This document shows positions 5,471-6,099 of a stretch of 6,099 bases of DNA, in pieces. The first letter of the stretch is position 1; every line of letters begins with the position of its first letter. Where the stretch lies: the NCBI GenBank assembly GCA_903864485.1, contig CAIPGD010000526.1, forward strand, positions 1 through 6,099, read 5' to 3'. The translations under genes were made by a program, and so were the position numbers. Below the pieces are notes generated by a model. The model was not told where the DNA came from. It did no database searches and saw nothing but the letters and a program-made list of their open reading frames with translations. This DNA comes from an uncultured bacterium. GTDB lineage: Bacteria; Pseudomonadota; Gammaproteobacteria; Burkholderiales; Burkholderiaceae_E.

Positions 5471-6099
5471 ATGTTGCATGCTCCTGACTACGTCCGCGCG
5501 ATCGCTCCTTACCAGGGGGGTAAACCGGTCTCCGAACTGGCTCGAGAGTACGGGCTCGACGAGTCCCGTATTGTGAAGCTGGCTTCGAATGAAAACCCGC
5601 TCGGGATGCCCCAGAGCGCCCGCGATGCGATGGCGGCGGCGGCTGCCGAGCTGGCCCGCTACCCGGATGGCAATGGATTTGCGCTGAAGTCAGCGATCTC
5701 GAAGCGTTTCGATTTGCCCCAGGAGTGGATCACGCTGGGTAATGGCTCAAACGATATTCTGGAACTTGCCACCCGAGCATTTGTCCAGGCGGGTGAATCG
5801 ACTGTTTTCTCGGCCCATGCATTCGCGGTTTACGCATTGGCCTCCCAGGCTGTCGGCGCGCGCTCGATTGTGGTGCCCACGTTGGCATCTGGGCCTCAGG
5901 CCTATGGGCACGATCTGGATGCCATGCTTCAAGCGATTACGGCCGACACCCGTATTGTGTTTGTTGCCAATCCGAACAATCCGACCGGCACGATTTTACC
6001 CGCGGCGGCGGTCGAGCGTTTTCTTGACCAGGTACCGACCCGGGTCCTGGTTGTTTATGACGAGGCCTACACCGAGTACCTGCGTCCAGAAGAACGGCC
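5471..6099 (+). CDS. hisC: Histidinol-phosphate aminotransferase family protein (C-terminus cut by window edge)
   Basis: PLP-dependent fold-type I aminotransferase. HisC converts imidazole-acetol phosphate and glutamate to histidinol phosphate. Copies next to pheA, like this one, may also or mainly transaminate phenylpyruvate or hydroxyphenylpyruvate. Visible are 209 complete codons. The opening MLHAPDYVRAIAPYQ is typical of the pheA-linked HisC of Burkholderiales. Next come LASNENPLG (37-45), LGNGSNDILE starting near residue 89, ANPNNPTGT (166-174) with Asn170, and YDEAYTEY (196-203) with Asp197 and Tyr200, which contact PLP in the family. The Schiff-base lysine lies beyond the right edge. 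The frame is intact. The ATG at 5471 is supported by the conserved N-terminus but has no clear Shine-Dalgarno. Family is secure; the choice between histidine and aromatic substrate is not settled by sequence. Confidence 0.92.
   Translation, partial: MLHAPDYVRAIAPYQGGKPVSELAREYGLDESRIVKLASNENPLGMPQSARDAMAAAAAELARYPDGNGFALKSAISKRFDLPQEWITLGNGSNDILELATRAFVQAGESTVFSAHAFAVYALASQAVGARSIVVPTLASGPQAYGHDLDAMLQAITADTRIVFVANPNNPTGTILPAAAVERFLDQVPTRVLVVYDEAYTEYLRPEER

Noticed and set aside
5367..5576. Small plus-strand frame bridging the end of pheA and the start of hisC
   Set aside because: It overlaps both genes in another frame, has no ribosome binding site, and yields a Ser/Leu/Arg-rich product with no recognisable motif.

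Overview
This window looks like ordinary core chromosome of a betaproteobacterium, most likely of the order Burkholderiales. I judge this from the gene order ubiG - ompA - gyrA - pheA - hisC, from a barrel-less OmpA protein with the two-cysteine N-terminal module seen in that group, and from the betaproteobacterial character of the GyrA and PheA sequences (for example Asp rather than Pro at GyrA position 95). I cannot name a genus. I found no mobile element, CRISPR array, RNA gene, phage gene or new defence system, and all five genes belong to known families.

Layout. Positions 1-557 (minus strand) hold the first 185 codons of ubiG, a ubiquinone-biosynthesis O-methyltransferase, cut by the left edge. 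A GC-rich hairpin with a T-tract (603-636) lies between it and ompA and should end ompA transcription. Positions 659-1411 (minus) hold ompA, an OmpA-family cell-wall-binding envelope protein with a long Ala-Pro linker. A divergent intergenic region (1412-1561) follows, with an extended -10 promoter element almost touching the gyrA start codon. Positions 1562-4270 (plus) hold gyrA, the DNA gyrase A subunit, with wild-type residues at the main quinolone-resistance positions and a tandemly repeated Asp-Ser-Pro tail. After 38 bp comes pheA (4309-5403), a fused chorismate mutase / prephenate dehydratase with an ACT domain. After another 67 bp comes hisC (5471 to the window end), a class I/II PLP aminotransferase cut by the right edge.

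How the genes work together. pheA and hisC are consecutive aromatic or histidine biosynthesis steps: PheA makes phenylpyruvate from chorismate, and a HisC-type aminotransferase can use imidazole-acetol phosphate and often aromatic keto acids. In related genomes tyrA, aroA, cmk and rpsA usually follow, so this is probably the head of the aromatic-amino-acid / rpsA supercluster, co-oriented with gyrA. The most notable departure from the usual Burkholderiales order is that serC, normally between gyrA and pheA, is absent. Other points worth a look are the possible leaderless start of gyrA and two in-frame tandem repeats, one in the OmpA linker and one in the GyrA tail.
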